A DNA stretch of 32,736 nucleotides from Elusimicrobiota bacterium (GTDB lineage Bacteria; Elusimicrobiota; Elusimicrobia; UBA1565; UBA9628): assembly GCA_028714015.1 (NCBI GenBank), contig JAQTNG010000007.1, forward strand, positions 1 through 32,736, written 5' to 3'. The notes under the pieces were generated by a model, which made no database searches, was not told where the DNA came from, and was given only the letters and a program-made list of their open reading frames with translations. The first letter of the stretch is position 1; each line of letters begins with the position of its first letter. The position numbers and the translations under genes are program-made. Shown here piece after piece: positions 32,693 to 32,736 of the stretch.

Positions 32693-32736
32693 ATGAAGAA
32701 ACTTCTCCCTCTTCTCGCGCTCTGGGCCTGCGCCTG
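32693..32736 (+). CDS. Exported protein or lipoprotein, N-terminal fragment
   Basis: The right edge cuts this gene after 14 codons: MKKLLPLLALWACA. This is a signal peptide start with two Lys and a Leu-rich core. L-W-A-C could be a lipobox, making it a lipoprotein, but the window ends before more can be seen. An overlapping frame starting at 32686 gives no sensible protein. Confidence 0.5.
   Translation, partial: MKKLLPLLALWACA

Noticed and set aside
1-32736. CRISPR arrays, insertion sequences, prophage or integrase genes
   Set aside because: I found no regularly spaced direct repeats, transposase or phage-type proteins on either strand.

Overview
The window is GC-rich, densely coded bacterial DNA with intergenic gaps of mostly under 150 bases. 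The gene content and style point to a Gram-negative, free-living or environmental lineage: outer-membrane barrel, lipoproteins, periplasmic multiheme cytochromes, and exported proteins with long Ala/Pro/Ser-rich leaders ending in an A-Q cleavage site. My best guess is the Elusimicrobiota, from protein style alone; no rRNA or marker gene in the window proves it. I see no insertion sequence, integrase, phage gene or CRISPR array.

Layout. 1-2787 (minus): start of an SRPBCC-like gene, a lipoprotein, and a polytopic membrane protein with a TPR-like tail. 2871-4498 (plus): acyl-CoA dehydrogenase coupled to a DUF985-type cupin that begins at TTG. 4597-8649 (plus): an MFS permease carrying an exported leader, a small Ig-like protein, and a secreted diheme peroxidase-like cytochrome. 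8790-12838 (minus): an operon of outer-membrane barrel, small exported protein, octaheme cytochrome c of the tetrathionate reductase family and cytochrome b. It is divergent from an ArsR-type regulator (13007) across an AT-rich operator-like region. The regulator's 3' end runs into a tRNA-Thr(UGU) on the other strand.

13606-17389: a CPAF/S41-like exported protease, a small exported protein and a polysaccharide deacetylase. 17541-24699 (plus) is the most striking block. It is a tightly overlapped four-gene operon: exported/multi-TM protein, secreted GH13 amylase, GH13 with a glucodextranase-like C-terminal region, and a second multi-TM protein that looks related to the first. Then come a GT1 glycosyltransferase, adenosine deaminase, a cupin, an exported HAD-like protein coupled to an M1 aminopeptidase (minus), an OsmC-family protein, and a two-gene unit resembling a small secreted nuclease toxin with its immunity partner.

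Two themes cross the window. First, five exported proteins of unrelated function (MFS, S41 protease, multi-TM protein, GH13 amylase, HAD) share a leader: signal peptide cut before Gln, then Ala/Pro/Ser-rich sequence with LSLSAP/LAPAL-type motifs. In two of them the promoter region is duplicated as well, with identical internal spacing. Second, many genes have a TANNNT -10 hexamer only 5-7 nt before the start codon and no Shine-Dalgarno sequence, the signature of leaderless transcripts. Genes inside operons, such as the cytochrome operon, use good AAGGAGG sites or stop/start overlaps instead.
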